DNA from: Lamellibrachia satsuma
Taxonomy: Eukaryota > Annelida > Polychaeta > Sabellida > Siboglinidae
Assembly (NCBI GenBank): GCA_033239005.1
Contig: BSQZ01000001.1
Coordinates: 17,380,500-17,444,499, forward strand
Length of the DNA: 64,000 nt
Reading direction: 5' to 3'
A model generated the notes under the pieces. It was given only the letters and a program-made list of their open reading frames with translations. It was not told the DNA's origin and made no database searches. Shown here piece after piece: positions 35,224-45,047 of this stretch. Every line of letters starts with the position of its first letter. The first letter of the stretch is position 1. The position numbers and the translations under genes are program-made.

Positions 35224-35290
35224 CCTAAACATATCAAGGAATTAATTTTTCGGAGCAAATTGGAATATCGGATAGCTACAGGGCAAAATA
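35224..35290 (+). repeat. GTTAGTTGAGCC-family repeat, middle part
   Basis: Begins with the right hAT target duplication and continues CATATCAAGGAATTAATTTT, then GGCAAAATA, matching 60,211-60,275. It stops at TA (35,289-35,290), the Tc1/mariner target dinucleotide. Confidence 0.88.
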
Positions 35291-35599
35291 CACCACTCAA
35301 AATAATTAAAGGAACAAATATTGGGGATGGCACACCTGGTCTACCATACAAGTTACACTTCGTGTACTCTATGTGTGATTGAGGGATTGCCTTAGCTACA
35401 GAACAGCTCATGTTTGAATGAACTGAAGCGTGACGACAATGCCTCTAGGTGTGGCTGCGAGTCCACACCCTATTATATAAGGAATGGATTTTGTGGCTCT
35501 TTCATTAGCTGATTTTTACATATTTTTTCACAAACTGAAAAATATTGTCCACAAATGTTTTTTTAATAACTTGTATGCCCCCCTTGCATTTACACACTC

Positions 35600-35898
35600 C
35601 TGGCAATGACATAGCATACTCCTGGTGATTCGTCTGATGTCATTTTGGGGTATGGCCTGCCATTGGTCAGGTTCTGTACTTTCTCTGTAGGATGTGGCCT
35701 TCGTCTAACACGTCTAGAAAGCATGTCCGACATATGTTCTATTGGGTTCAGGTCAGGAGACCTAGCCGGCCAGTCCATCAAAGTAATACCTTCGTCTTCA
35801 AGAAAGGTCATGGACACCCGAGCTGTGTGGGGACGTGCATTATCCTGTACTAAGATGAAATCATCCCCAACAGCGCCTGCATAATATAATATTATGGT
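35600..35898 (-). pseudogene. Tc1 transposase C-terminal half
   Basis: Encodes GAVGDDFILVQDNARPHTAR then GITLMDWPARSPDLNPIEHM, the second catalytic Asp region and the SPDLNPIEH motif of Tc1-type DDE transposases. Upstream it is cut by the 3' LTR of the Ty3/Gypsy-like element at 35,899. Confidence 0.88.
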
Positions 35899-36071
35899 TG
35901 TTGATGTGCTCTGTTGCATACGGTATACACAAAGCGATGTATGTCCAAAATACATTTATTACATGAGAACGTAACACTTATCTGACATGTGCGACAGCAG
36001 ATCGAGAGCAGAGGGCTGAGCCGCTGCATGTAACAGCAGAGTTAGTGTCGCAAGCTTTAATGTGTGTCCCA
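35899..36071 (-). repeat. 3' LTR
   Basis: 173 bp, equal to the 5' LTR apart from an extra 15 bases (ATGAGAACGTAACAC). The RT reading frame runs into it and stops at 36,057. Confidence 0.9.
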
Positions 36072-36974
36072 GTATGTGGTTGTGGTTGTTGTCTTGTGAC
36101 CCATGAAGATCACATTGTCTCGCTTGTACTCTGCCTTCGCATTGTTCAGTTTAATGTTCCTCTCTGTGCATCGCTCTTGTAGCCGTTTCAAATTGTCATC
36201 ATGGTCACGCTCGGCCAACATGTTTGTGGCCCCGCATCCAGTCACAATGATGTCATCGGCGACGCAGATCACACCTGCTATGCCTTCAAGTGCCTCGTTT
36301 AGCTTCTTCTGAAATACCTCGCTGCTCACTTTGAGGCCGAAAGGTAACCTGGCCCATCTGTATCTGCCATATGGGGTGATCATCGTCGTTAGCAGACTAG
36401 AAGCTGCGTCAAGTTCCACATGCCAGAATGCTTCCTGCACATCCAGCTTGCTGAACATCTTGGCATTGTTCATGTTTGGTAACACGTCATCAAGTGTTGC
36501 CAACTTGTAATGTTCTCTCATGAGCGCTTGGTTCAGTGGCTGCGGATCGATGCATAGTCTCAACTTGCCGTTCTGCTTACGTACAACCGCCATCTGGCTA
36601 ACCCATTGCGTTGGTTCTTCGACGGGTATCAGAATACCTCGTTTTACTAGAATGTCTAGTTCGGCTTTCACTGGTTGTTGTAGAGCGATTGGTAGTCTCC
36701 TACATGGCAGAATCTTTGGCGGGACACCGGGGTCGGTTTTAAGCGTTGGTATGCCTAAATGGCCTAGGTCGTTGCTTTGGCTTACTTGGCTGATAAACCG
36801 CTCCTCATGGACTGTCATCAATCCCATGGCTTGTGTCGTAGCTGATCCGATGAGACATGTGAGACTGTTTTCCACAACGACGAAATCAACGTCTTCTGTG
36901 TTGCCAGTTTTCAGATTCGTAGTCGGTAGTCTAACGATGCCTTTCGGGGTCATTTTTGTGCCGTTCCACATCAC
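36057..36974 (-). CDS. pol: Ty3/Gypsy-type protease end and truncated reverse transcriptase
   Basis: After a protease tail the RT fingers and palm follow: WVSQMAVVRKQNGKLRLCID, KLDVQEAFWHVELD, RWARLPFGLKVSSEVFQKKL. The catalytic motif reads VADDIIV where YVDD-type motifs are usual, keeping the two aspartates. The frame ends about 80 residues after it, in the 3' LTR, so connection, RNase H and integrase domains are absent. The element cannot be autonomous as it stands. It overlaps the gag frame by 44 bases in another frame. Confidence 0.87.
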   Translation of the reverse strand: MMWNGTKMTPKGIVRLPTTNLKTGNTEDVDFVVVENSLTCLIGSATTQAMGLMTVHEERFISQVSQSNDLGHLGIPTLKTDPGVPPKILPCRRLPIALQQPVKAELDILVKRGILIPVEEPTQWVSQMAVVRKQNGKLRLCIDPQPLNQALMREHYKLATLDDVLPNMNNAKMFSKLDVQEAFWHVELDAASSLLTTMITPYGRYRWARLPFGLKVSSEVFQKKLNEALEGIAGVICVADDIIVTGCGATNMLAERDHDDNLKRLQERCTERNIKLNNAKAEYKRDNVIFMGHKTTTTTTYWDTH

Positions 36975-37944
36975 TAGTTTCTCGTTTGTTTTTTTTTACT
37001 TGTTCTTTGCGTACAAATCTTTGGTTGATTTTGTTTATATCTGCTCCGGTATCCAGCTGGAAACGCACGTCGCAGTTATTGACCTGCATCATCGCCGTGA
37101 TTCGCTGTTGTACCTTGTGACCATTCATTCCAAATGTCAACCCGTGCGCTTGCAACCAATCGTCGTCGTCTTCCGTGTCGTCTTTTCCATTCACGCAGCT
37201 CACTCGCTTTCGGCATTTTGCCTTGAAATGATTGGCACCATGACAATAGGAGCATGTCTTTCCCCAGGCTGGGCATCTTAGTCTGATCGGCTCATGCGAA
37301 TAACCGCAATACTGACATTCCCGTCTTGTGGTGTCACTGGTTTTTCTGTTTTGAGGCGATGTTATTTTGGGCGGCTTGCAGCTGTGAACTTTCTCGATCT
37401 GTCGTTCCAGATTCATTTCATGGACTTGTTTTTGTGTCGTTTCAAACGTACTACATATCTCTATGGCCTTCTCGAGAGGTAGATTGCTTTCACGAAGGAG
37501 CAGTTCTTGCAGTTTACCTCGTGTTGAGAAAACAATCTTATCTCTCAATGTTCGGTCCTCGTCCTGATATTCACATAATTCTGCCATGGCACGCAATTCT
37601 GTTAAGAAAATATCAAATGGCTCCCTCCACTCTGCATTCCAAAATCGGAAAGAATTAACAACGACATTTCCTTTGGGGGCGCAATATCCTTCTAGTTTTT
37701 CCATAACCTTAGTAGGCAGTAACTTGTCTCCGTCGTTTTCCCAGGTGAACTGGTCATATATCCTAATAAACTGTGCTCCTGCACAATTGAGGATTATCGC
37801 TGTCTGTGTGTTTGCTGGCTTTTGGTCTTTTTCCGTAGCAGCCATGTACACTTGAAGTTCTCTCTTCCATCTCTTGAATGAGTCCGCCAAATTCGGATCA
37901 TGAATGTCAAGTTTTGGAGGCGGGTGAAATGAATTATCCCCCAT
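36931..37944 (-). CDS. gag: Gag with zinc knuckle and start of protease
   Basis: About 337 residues starting MGDNSFHPPPKLDIHDPNLA. A capsid-like helical region (FKRWKRELQVYMAATEKD, GKLQELLLRESNL) is followed by two Cys/His clusters, CQYCGYSHEPIRLRCP and CSYCHGANHFKAKC; the second is a CCHC knuckle. Near the C-terminus FQLDTGADINKI is the aspartic protease active site. The frame shifts at a poly-A run (plus-strand T run about 36,988-36,997) before the rest of protease, by programmed frameshift or mutation. Confidence 0.87.
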   Translation of the reverse strand: MGDNSFHPPPKLDIHDPNLADSFKRWKRELQVYMAATEKDQKPANTQTAIILNCAGAQFIRIYDQFTWENDGDKLLPTKVMEKLEGYCAPKGNVVVNSFRFWNAEWREPFDIFLTELRAMAELCEYQDEDRTLRDKIVFSTRGKLQELLLRESNLPLEKAIEICSTFETTQKQVHEMNLERQIEKVHSCKPPKITSPQNRKTSDTTRRECQYCGYSHEPIRLRCPAWGKTCSYCHGANHFKAKCRKRVSCVNGKDDTEDDDDWLQAHGLTFGMNGHKVQQRITAMMQVNNCDVRFQLDTGADINKINQRFVRKEQVKKNKRETSDVERHKNDPERHR

Positions 37945-38101
37945 TTTGCCAACCGAAATGTCACTTAATATTGTTTACTGGCACTGCCTTAGCCTTAGGC
38001 TTCGCCCGGGTAGTGCGCTACCAAATAACAGTCTCGTTTCACGCACTCACTTTTTATACCCATTCATGTTAGGCGTCTAGAGTTCGGTAACGATGCCACC
38101 A

Positions 38102-38259
38102 TGTTGATGTGCTCTGTTGCATACGGTATACACAAAGCGATGTATGTCCAAAATACATTTATTACTTATCTGACATGTGCGACAGCAGATCGAGAGCAGA
38201 GGGCTGAGCCGCTGCATGTAACAGCAGAGTTAGTGTCGCAAGCTTTAATGTGTGTCCCA
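38102..38259 (-). repeat. 5' LTR
   Basis: 158 bp; starts (minus strand) TGGGACACAC and ends CATCAACA, followed by the candidate primer-binding site. Confidence 0.9.
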
Positions 38260-38264
38260 GTATA

Positions 38265-38922
38265 AAGTCCATTCATTAACAATGGTCTGACAATATATAG
38301 GCTCCAGGATATCATTGCGATATCTTACAGTCGTTATACCACCTCTGGCAAACATGTAAAGGTCTGTACGACCATCCGAAGACACTTCAGCCCAAACCAT
38401 GACTGAACCTCCACCGTACCGGTCAACCGGTTAATGCTACAGTCGGCATAACGCTCTCCCTGGCATCTCCACACCCTAACACGCCTATCATTAGTTCACA
38501 CACAGAACCTGCTCTCATTTGTGAAGAGTACCGGCTTCCACTAACGCAGCTGCCAGTTCTGGTGCACACGTGCAAAGTCCAATCGTGCACTACGGTGTTG
38601 CGCAGTGAGAATAGGGCCTGTGGCAGGTCGTCTGGCTCTCATACCATCCTCATGGAGTCAATTCCTAAGAGTCTGGTTGCGTAAGTGAACTCGAGTAGCA
38701 CGGCGGAAGTCAATTTCCAGGGATGAAGCTGTACAACATGACGAAATAACGGTCTTGTGTTAGGGTTGTCATCCGCGAACGACATTGACCTTGTCTCCTG
38801 GTGTACTGCCCAGTCTCCTGGTAACGTGTCCATAGTCGGCTGACTACACTTGGGGACACATCAAAGCTCCGAGTACACGAAGTGTAACTTGTATGGTAGA
38901 CCAGGTGTGCAACTTTATGCAA
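38265..38922 (-). pseudogene. Tc1 transposase N-terminal half
   Basis: The helix-turn-helix part reads FDVSPSVVSRLWTRYQETGQ with a following TTLTQDRYFVML. Several frame changes follow, then a piece with the GGGSVMVWAEVSSDG-like strand around 38,370-38,430. It ends at the 5' LTR of the nested element. Inactive. Confidence 0.8.
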
Positions 38923-38990
38923 CTTATGCTACACTGTAGCTCAACTTACCCCACACCAAGTGTTAATTCAGCTAGCTCACCAACCCTAAT
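38920..38990 (+). repeat. GTTAGTTGAGCC-family repeat, right part
   Basis: GCTACACTGTAGCTCAACTT then CCCCACACCAAGTGTTA and TCACCAACCCTAA match 60,461-60,521. About 180 bases present in the copy at 60,276-60,455 are absent here, consistent with a deletion that also removed the outer Tc1 end. Confidence 0.85.
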
Positions 38991-39017
38991 CGAAACAGCT
39001 ATGTATAATTATATATG

Positions 39018-39061
39018 CACGCACGCACGAACGCACGCACGCACGCACGCACGCACGTACG

Positions 39062-39131
<70 letters not shown>
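39018..39131. repeat. Compound microsatellite (GCAC)n-(TA)n-(GT)n
   Basis: About ten GCAC units, then about 22 TA and about ten GT units in direct succession. Confidence 0.95.
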
Positions 39132-39865
39132 ATTGCGCCATCGACATCAAAAAGAATCACAAATGGCTCAACTTACACTGTAAAAAGTAACCATCAGAAT
39201 TAGATAATTGTTTTAGCGAACAAAACTAGCAAACATTTGCTTCTTTTGGTTGATGGTAATGACATTGGAATTTTGGACAGCATGGTGAACTTAACGCTTG
39301 TTTTGGTCAATATTCCTTAAAGTTCGCTTCATGGTTTGAAAATCAGATAATCGTACCAATTTCATTCACAAATTCAACATTTGTTGGGATATATTAATTT
39401 TGTTGCAAGCTACTTGCGACAAAAAGGAACACATTGTGACCATGATATTGCAAACCAGGTGTCAAAATATGTTGCCCGTATGAAACTTCGCACTGCTCGT
39501 ATGAGCTGAACCTTAAACAAACCCTGGTTGGAGGTGTTTTGGCGATCGTTGCGTAATGAAAAAAATAAAGATTAAGAAATAAAACGTTTTGGGATCGGGT
39601 TTGGGCATCCATTTCGAAAGAAATGGATGCCCAAATATACAGGACAAGCTGATGCAAAGAGTTTGCAAGTAGTGCGGCCCCCACCGTGCGTCGGTGAAGT
39701 CTGTAGTAGCGAACGAATAAGTCTGCAAACTAGGTGTGCCGGCAAAAATATCTACAAAATACCAGCCTGCTGCACCCGGCTACCGTGACTTGGATGGTGT
39801 TGAATCGGAGTGGCTTGGTGAGGAGGACATGTCCATTTATACCACTCCCTCGTGTCAGAAACAAC
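39132..39865. other. Intergenic, nothing recognised
   Basis: About 730 bases without coding or RNA signal. A hairpin is formed by CATCCATTTC and GAAATGGATG at 39,607-39,630. Confidence 0.4.
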
Positions 39866-39867
39866 AC

Positions 39868-40105
39868 TGGTGTCTGGGACTGGGACACCAGTAGGCCTAC
39901 TACCATTAGACAGCAATATGAGGGTGGGTGTCTAATGTGTCTGGGACATCAGTACTACCATTGGACAGCAGTATGAGGGTGGGTGTCTAGTGTGTCTGGG
40001 ACACCAGTACTACCATTAGACAGCAATATGAGGGTGGGTGTCTAGTGTGTCTGGGACATCAGTACTACCATTGGACTGCAATATGAGAGTGTGTGTCTAT
40101 TGTGT
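39868..40105. repeat. 55-bp minisatellite
   Basis: About four copies of a 55-bp unit with ACCATTAGACAGCAATATGA and GGGTGGGTGTCTA, at 39,902, 39,957, 40,012 and 40,067. Confidence 0.9.
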
Positions 40106-40984
40106 TGATAGGTGCATCAGCAGAAGTGTTTGTCACGAAGGTATAAACACAGAGAACTCCTAGGGGTTTCAGTACGTGCGCCTACATTCAACCCCAGGGC
40201 ATTTCTGATCAATCGCATATTTTACCTCACGTCTTAATACGCATAAAGTTATAATAAAGAAAAAAACTGTAATTAAAGCCACAGTCCTGTCAGTATAACA
40301 ACTGACCAGCGAGTATCACGACTGAATGGGTGTAGCCTAGTGAGTATCACAACTGACTGGCCACAGCCAGGCGACAATCACAACTGAATGGCAGAGGTTC
40401 AGTTAGTATCACAAATGAATGACTGTAGCCCAGCGAATATCACGACCGAATGGCCATCGCACAATAAATGTGGTATCAAACTGTAGCTAATAAACATCTA
40501 TTTCAAATTCAAATCAAAATAGGTAACAGTTGTAATACTGCCACAAAAATATTTTTTAGCAGCTTATATACAATTATGCTATGATTTGTGTGACTCATTT
40601 TTTTAGTCTGTATAACAATAGGGTCGTTGTCATTATAGGGCTCTTATTTCACAAGTGCTCGAGATATAGTGACAAACCACATGTTGACAGATGCAGTGGA
40701 TGTTTATCTTTCATTTCGTAGTCTATTTGTCTACATATATTATACACAGAGATTTCCATGGAGTAATATGTGCAATAGTTAACACATTCCCTGACCAAGT
40801 CGCGGAAATTGTCACTTTAGGGTACCCTTCTTAAAATAAAAGTTTTGGAGGTTTCGCAAGAAATATGGCAGAGCAGGCCCAGTGATTATTCATACCAGAT
40901 GCACCAATCTAAAAAAAATGAGGTCTGCTTTCCACACTAAACTATGTCCACTCCATCCCTAAAGAGATGCATTTTTGCAGTGTG
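40106..40984. other. Intergenic with a weak ~40-bp repeat
   Basis: Around 40,300-40,465 the phrase AGTATCACAACTGAATGGC recurs four to five times with drift. No gene recognised in the rest. Confidence 0.45.
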
Positions 40985-41170
40985 GATTCCCGACTATTAA
41001 CTTCGAATTTTTACGCGCGTTTTGCGAGTTAGACGCATTAAACATCTAATTTGACCTATAAATAAATATTTCCTATTTTTCGCATGTAGTACATACAATA
41101 TTAAACTTTGTGTAGACACAGAAAAAAAACATTTTAGCTATTGCCTTGTTGTTAGTCCCTTTAAAAATTG
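40985..41170 (-). repeat. TTAAAGGGA-family MITE, truncated inverted copy
   Basis: Reverse complement of 53,222-53,390: shared blocks include ACACAAAGTTTAATATTGTA and TGCGTCTAACTCGCAAA (minus strand), and its end GGGACTAACAACAAGGC resembles the other copy's GGGAATAACAACAAGGC. The other end is missing. Confidence 0.75.
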
Positions 41171-41636
41171 GTATGTGGTGGGAAGTTGGGCTAAAAATAG
41201 GTGGGAGATGAGAAGTAGGATTGGTAGGAGGTAGGATCGAGGTGGACTCCCAGAAAAGATGACAGGTTGACCCCAAAAACAGAAGGGAGATGAAACCCCT
41301 GCCACACCCCCTCTTTAATGTGACACAAAAGAACAAAAACACAAACAACTGAGTGTGAAGGCGAATTTGACCGGACGGCCGGACAATGTTAGATGTCGAA
41401 CAGTACCTATTTGGAACTTTGGAAGCGCCAATAAGGTCCCTTGGAGGCCGCTCGCGTGAATACCGACTGTGAACAAGACAAATTAACACACAACATAATG
41501 AGACATCAGTGAAGACGAAGGTGAGGAGGTGCAACTCGACCGTTATGTCAGCCGGTCTGTCCAGCAGGGACCGCATGGCGTGAGTCTGGGGACGCTCGTG
41601 ATGTCAGGTGCCTTGTACATTTATAATCAGAGAGAC

Positions 41637-41639
41637 AGC

Positions 41640-41725
<86 letters not shown>
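41637..41725. repeat. (CAGG)n microsatellite
   Basis: About 22 tandem CAGG tetranucleotides without interruption. Confidence 0.97.
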
Positions 41726-41726
<1 letters not shown>

Positions 41727-42230
41727 ACGGACCGAGAGTGCTCAAGAATAGAGTGATGTTCCTGTCCACTTTCCGGTGTGTGTGCTGCCACCAAGCACCA
41801 TGGAAATGTTAACTTTCTTCTTAAGATGTTCTTTGTCCCTAGTAGTATATTTCCTCTGGGAGTTCGTTCCAGAGGGGGGGCATGCATGGTCGGTATGAAG
41901 GACCTCTTATGTGTGTCAGGTTGGAATTGCCATAGCCATTGTGTTGTGAAATGTTGATGCTCTGGTGACTCTTTGCACTTCACGAGGAGGTGACATGCTA
42001 GTGAGCAGATTTGGTGCATCTCCATGGTATATCCAGTGGACCAAGGTGAGTGCACCGACTTGTCTCCAGTGCCCTAGTGGTTGTGTGGCATTCCTGCTCA
42101 GAGAAACCCCTGGCGCAGCAATGATTTTGACACCCTCCTCGGAAGACATTAAGTCTGGGGGTGGTTCAGAGGCTGCCATCCAAACAAACGAGACATATTC
42201 CATATTGGATCCCTAGTAGATAATAACCCG
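41726..42230. other. Intergenic, nothing recognised
   Basis: About 500 bases. Open frames exist on both strands but have no domain similarity that I can name. Confidence 0.4.
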
Positions 42231-42232
42231 TG

Positions 42233-42254
42233 TGTTTGTGTGTGTGTGCATGCA

Positions 42255-42290
<36 letters not shown>

Positions 42291-42293
42291 TGA
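42233..42293. repeat. (GT)n-(GCGT)n microsatellite
   Basis: A short GT run, then GCATGCATGC and about ten GCGT units. Confidence 0.94.
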
Positions 42294-42626
42294 GTCCGGG
42301 ACAGGTTTTTCTATATATAGATGTTCAAGAGTTCCACCTCTGACAAAATAGTGTTCATAAATGTGAGTGAGGGGCGGCCGGTCTCTGCATCTTTTAGACT
42401 TGATGCAGTTAGGCTCTTGCATTTGGCTGCACCAAACATCACATTCTAATAATGATCTGTCCACCTATGAATCTGCAGCAAATCTACGTTAAGTGAGCAA
42501 GAGAACAGAAGTTGCCTATCCTGGTATCCTTAGTTGTGCTGAAGACTGACAATTCATCAGCATAGGGGATGACATGTTTCTGTAGAATGTCTGGCATATC
42601 ATCAATATAGATGAGAGAGAAGTCCT

Positions 42627-42627
42627 A

Positions 42628-42707
<80 letters not shown>
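42627..42707. repeat. (TA)n microsatellite
   Basis: About 40 TA dinucleotides in a row. Confidence 0.97.
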
Positions 42708-42711
<4 letters not shown>

Positions 42712-42976
42712 GGGGAACCCCTGCGTTGCGTGGTACCAGAGCATATTCCATTGATGGTGACTTTCATAATTATGTCCTTTAGGTAGTCATTTACTATTTA
42801 GCCAAATGCTTTGTTGGTGTCAGGGCAGTTCAGTCTTGCTTCTTGTTTCTCATCTGTAGTGTAATGTGGTGTAATGCATATGTTGTATCTTCCAATATAT
42901 TATATAATATAAAACACTTCTATTGTGCTTAATCCTCGGGAGACCCGAGCTCAGCAGTGCACCAAAACAAAAGAGG

Positions 42977-43447
42977 TTAAGCAGTTCCTAATCGATAAGC
43001 AGTTCCAGTTGTAAACAGTTTGATTGGTACGCTGGGGATCTGTGGGGGATAAGCAAGTTTAAACAGGTGGGTTTTTAGTTTACAGCGAAATGTCGCTATA
43101 TTTCCCACAGACTTAACACTAACAGGGAGTGAGTTCCACAGAGTCGGTGCAGCAACTAAAAAACCTCTAGTTCCGACATGTGTCTTAACAATGGGAAACA
43201 AAAGTAGATTAGAATTACATGTTAAGGCATCGGTAGGTAGCAAGGTAGAACGGCCAGCTCTGAAGCCAATTAATTGCATGATTCCCAATTCTGGGATGGT
43301 TGATTTCTCGGCAAAGATGTCAGAAAAGTATTCAGCTTTGTTGGTTGAAGTAATGAAGGTTTGATCATTATTGCATAGAACTGCTACTTCACATTTGCCA
43401 CCATGTCCCATATTTTTGCAGTCCACAATATATGTCCGCGTCCACAC
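42977..43447 (-). pseudogene. LINE fragment with reverse transcriptase deleted
   Basis: The C-terminal part reads RGFLVAAPTLWNSLPVSVKS then TFRCKLKTHLFKLAY, the typical end of Jockey/L2/CR1-type ORF2 proteins. The N-terminal part, LCNNDQTFITSTNKAEYFSD, resembles the linker between endonuclease and RT. The two are fused without the RT core, so this is an internally deleted relic, of a different lineage from the CR1 copies nearby. Confidence 0.7.
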
Positions 43448-43483
43448 AGTAGTATTTTTTCCACGTTATTATGCTGTTGAACA

Positions 43484-43524
43484 GCGCTGAGCGGAGCCGA
43501 GCGGAGCCAAGCGGAGCCGAGCTG
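43484..43524. repeat. Short GAGCGGAGCC repeat
   Basis: Four copies of a GCGGAGCCGA/GCGGAGCCAA decamer in a row, between the LINE relic and the 36-bp array. Confidence 0.8.
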
Positions 43525-43689
43525 TAGAGTAAAGGAACGGAACATTTCCTTGCGATGTCATACATTTCGAACGACGATTGTCAATGACGTAAGTAATATA
43601 AACAAAATGTATGGGCCAATCAAACGCGCCTGTGTCATCACGAGACCATGCCGTAACTCGTACCAGTCACCCGTTAGATCTCAACGAAG

Positions 43690-44352
43690 CCGGTCACGTT
43701 TCGCACGAACTACGGGTGTCACTGTTCGATATCGTTTCGAACGAACTTCGGGTGTCACTGTTCCACGTCGTTTCGAACGAACTCCGGGTGTCACTGCTCG
43801 ATGTAGTTTTGAACGAACTCCGGTGTCACTGCTCGATGTCGTTTCGAACGAACTCCGGGTGTCACTGTTCGATGTCGTTTCGAACGAACTCCGGGCGTCA
43901 CTGTTCGATGTCGTTTCGAACGAATTCCGGGTGTCACTGCTCGATGTCGTTTCGAACGAACCTTGGGTGTCACTGCTCGATGTCGTTTCGAACGAACTCC
44001 GGGCGTCACTGCTCGATGTCGTTTCGAACGAACTTTGGGTGTCACTGCTCGATGTCGTTTCGAACGAACTCCGGGTGTCACTACTCGATGTCGTTTCAAA
44101 CGAATTTTGGGTGTCACTGCTCGATGTCGTTTCGAACGAACTCCGGGTGTCACTACTCGATGTCGTTTCGAACGAACTCCGGGTGTCACTGCTCGATGTC
44201 GTTTCGAACGAACTCCGGGTGTCACTGCTCGATGTCGTTTCGAACGAACTCCGAGTGTCACTGTTCGATGTCGTTTCGAACGAACTCCGGGTGTCACTGC
44301 TCGATGTCGTTTCGAACGAACTCTGGGTGTCACTGCTCGATGTCGTTTCGAC
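43690..44352. repeat. 36-bp CpG-rich tandem array
   Basis: About 18 copies of a 36-bp unit (TCGTTTCGAACGAACTCCGG plus GTGTCACTGCTCGATG). Each unit has five or so CpGs and the palindrome TTCGAA, in a genome otherwise poor in CpG. Units differ by single bases (TGTTCG/TGCTCG/TACTCG, CTCC/TTTT/CTTT). Four open frames run through it because 36 is a multiple of three and the unit has few stops; none is called. Confidence 0.94.
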
Positions 44353-45047
44353 GCGTTATCGTCTATTGAACGAAGACCGAATTTCATGACAATAATAAAT
44401 CACAGTGGATCAACATTATAACTGGTAAGTTTAACTAACATGTCCTGTTCTTTTGACTTAAATATGTCACGAGTACTTACATGCATACTATTATATTTTA
44501 TTTAGAGAGTCAATCTTATTGTTCTTGTTGGTGACCAGTTGTTGGCCCACGTCAGTGACGTCACAACAAAGCATGGAAGAGGCAGACAGGAGGTGTCATG
44601 GATGATTGGACAACACAACCCGTACGGTGATGCCGAACGCTATGCCAGCAAGTGAAGACAAACTCAAGCTATGTCTGGCCAATGGTTCAAGCCCCAGAAT
44701 TCCTGGCGTCGGTGGAACACCTCTTTCGCGACTAGGCGCTGAGCGTTAACGTTATGACGTCATCTTCAGACGCAACAGACGATCACACGTCTACTGGAAG
44801 TGACGCAAGAAGGCACTGCACGGTTGGGTGGCCTGTCCTACACTAAGAAGACGTACAGTCAAAACTACCAATCGGGAGGGACGCCCTCATTTCCGAGGTA
44901 AGCCTAACAAAGCTTTCGAAGTGTATAACTAATTTACTACTTTGTAAGCATATATGCAGTACTGCAGTACTTGTGTTCAAGGTGATGATTATTACCAGGA
45001 TGCATCTAGATGGATACGTGTGGCCGTGTAGATAACCAGTAAAGTTA
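44353..45047. other. CpG-containing unassigned sequence
   Basis: Higher CpG content than the surroundings, with TGACGTCA-like words at 44,558 and 44,753. No gene family recognised. Confidence 0.35.

Larger units (their letters stand above)
35899..38259 (-). mobile_element. Ty3/Gypsy-like LTR retroelement, internally deleted
   Basis: Minus-strand element. The 5' LTR is 38,102-38,259 (158 bp) and the 3' LTR 35,899-36,071 (173 bp); both run TGGGACACAC to CATCAACA and are identical except for a 15-base difference near 35,965. A TGG-starting primer-binding candidate (TGGTGGCATCGTTACCG) directly follows the 5' LTR. The interior of about 2 kb encodes gag, protease and part of reverse transcriptase; no RNase H or integrase is present. 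Near-identical LTRs suggest recent insertion. No target duplication could be matched. Confidence 0.88.
35291..38915 (-). mobile_element. Tc1/mariner element split by a Ty3/Gypsy-type insertion
   Basis: Left end CACCACTCAAAATAATTAAA directly follows a TA. An exact 40-bp inverted repeat pairs 35,330-35,369 with 38,871-38,910 (inner sequence CTACCATACAAGTTAC). The outer ~39 bases of the right terminal repeat are missing, so the right end is deleted. Transposase pieces on the minus strand lie on both sides of the LTR element: N-terminal about 38,922-38,265 and C-terminal 35,898-35,600. The flanks are the middle and right parts of the GTTAGTTGAGCC repeat. Confidence 0.9.

Noticed and set aside
36103..37855. 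Plus-strand open frames across the LTR element
   Set aside because: Antisense shadows of gag and RT, which have clear family motifs on the minus strand.
43550..44421. Overlapping 150-280 residue frames on both strands
   Set aside because: By-products of the 36-bp array, which is a multiple of three.
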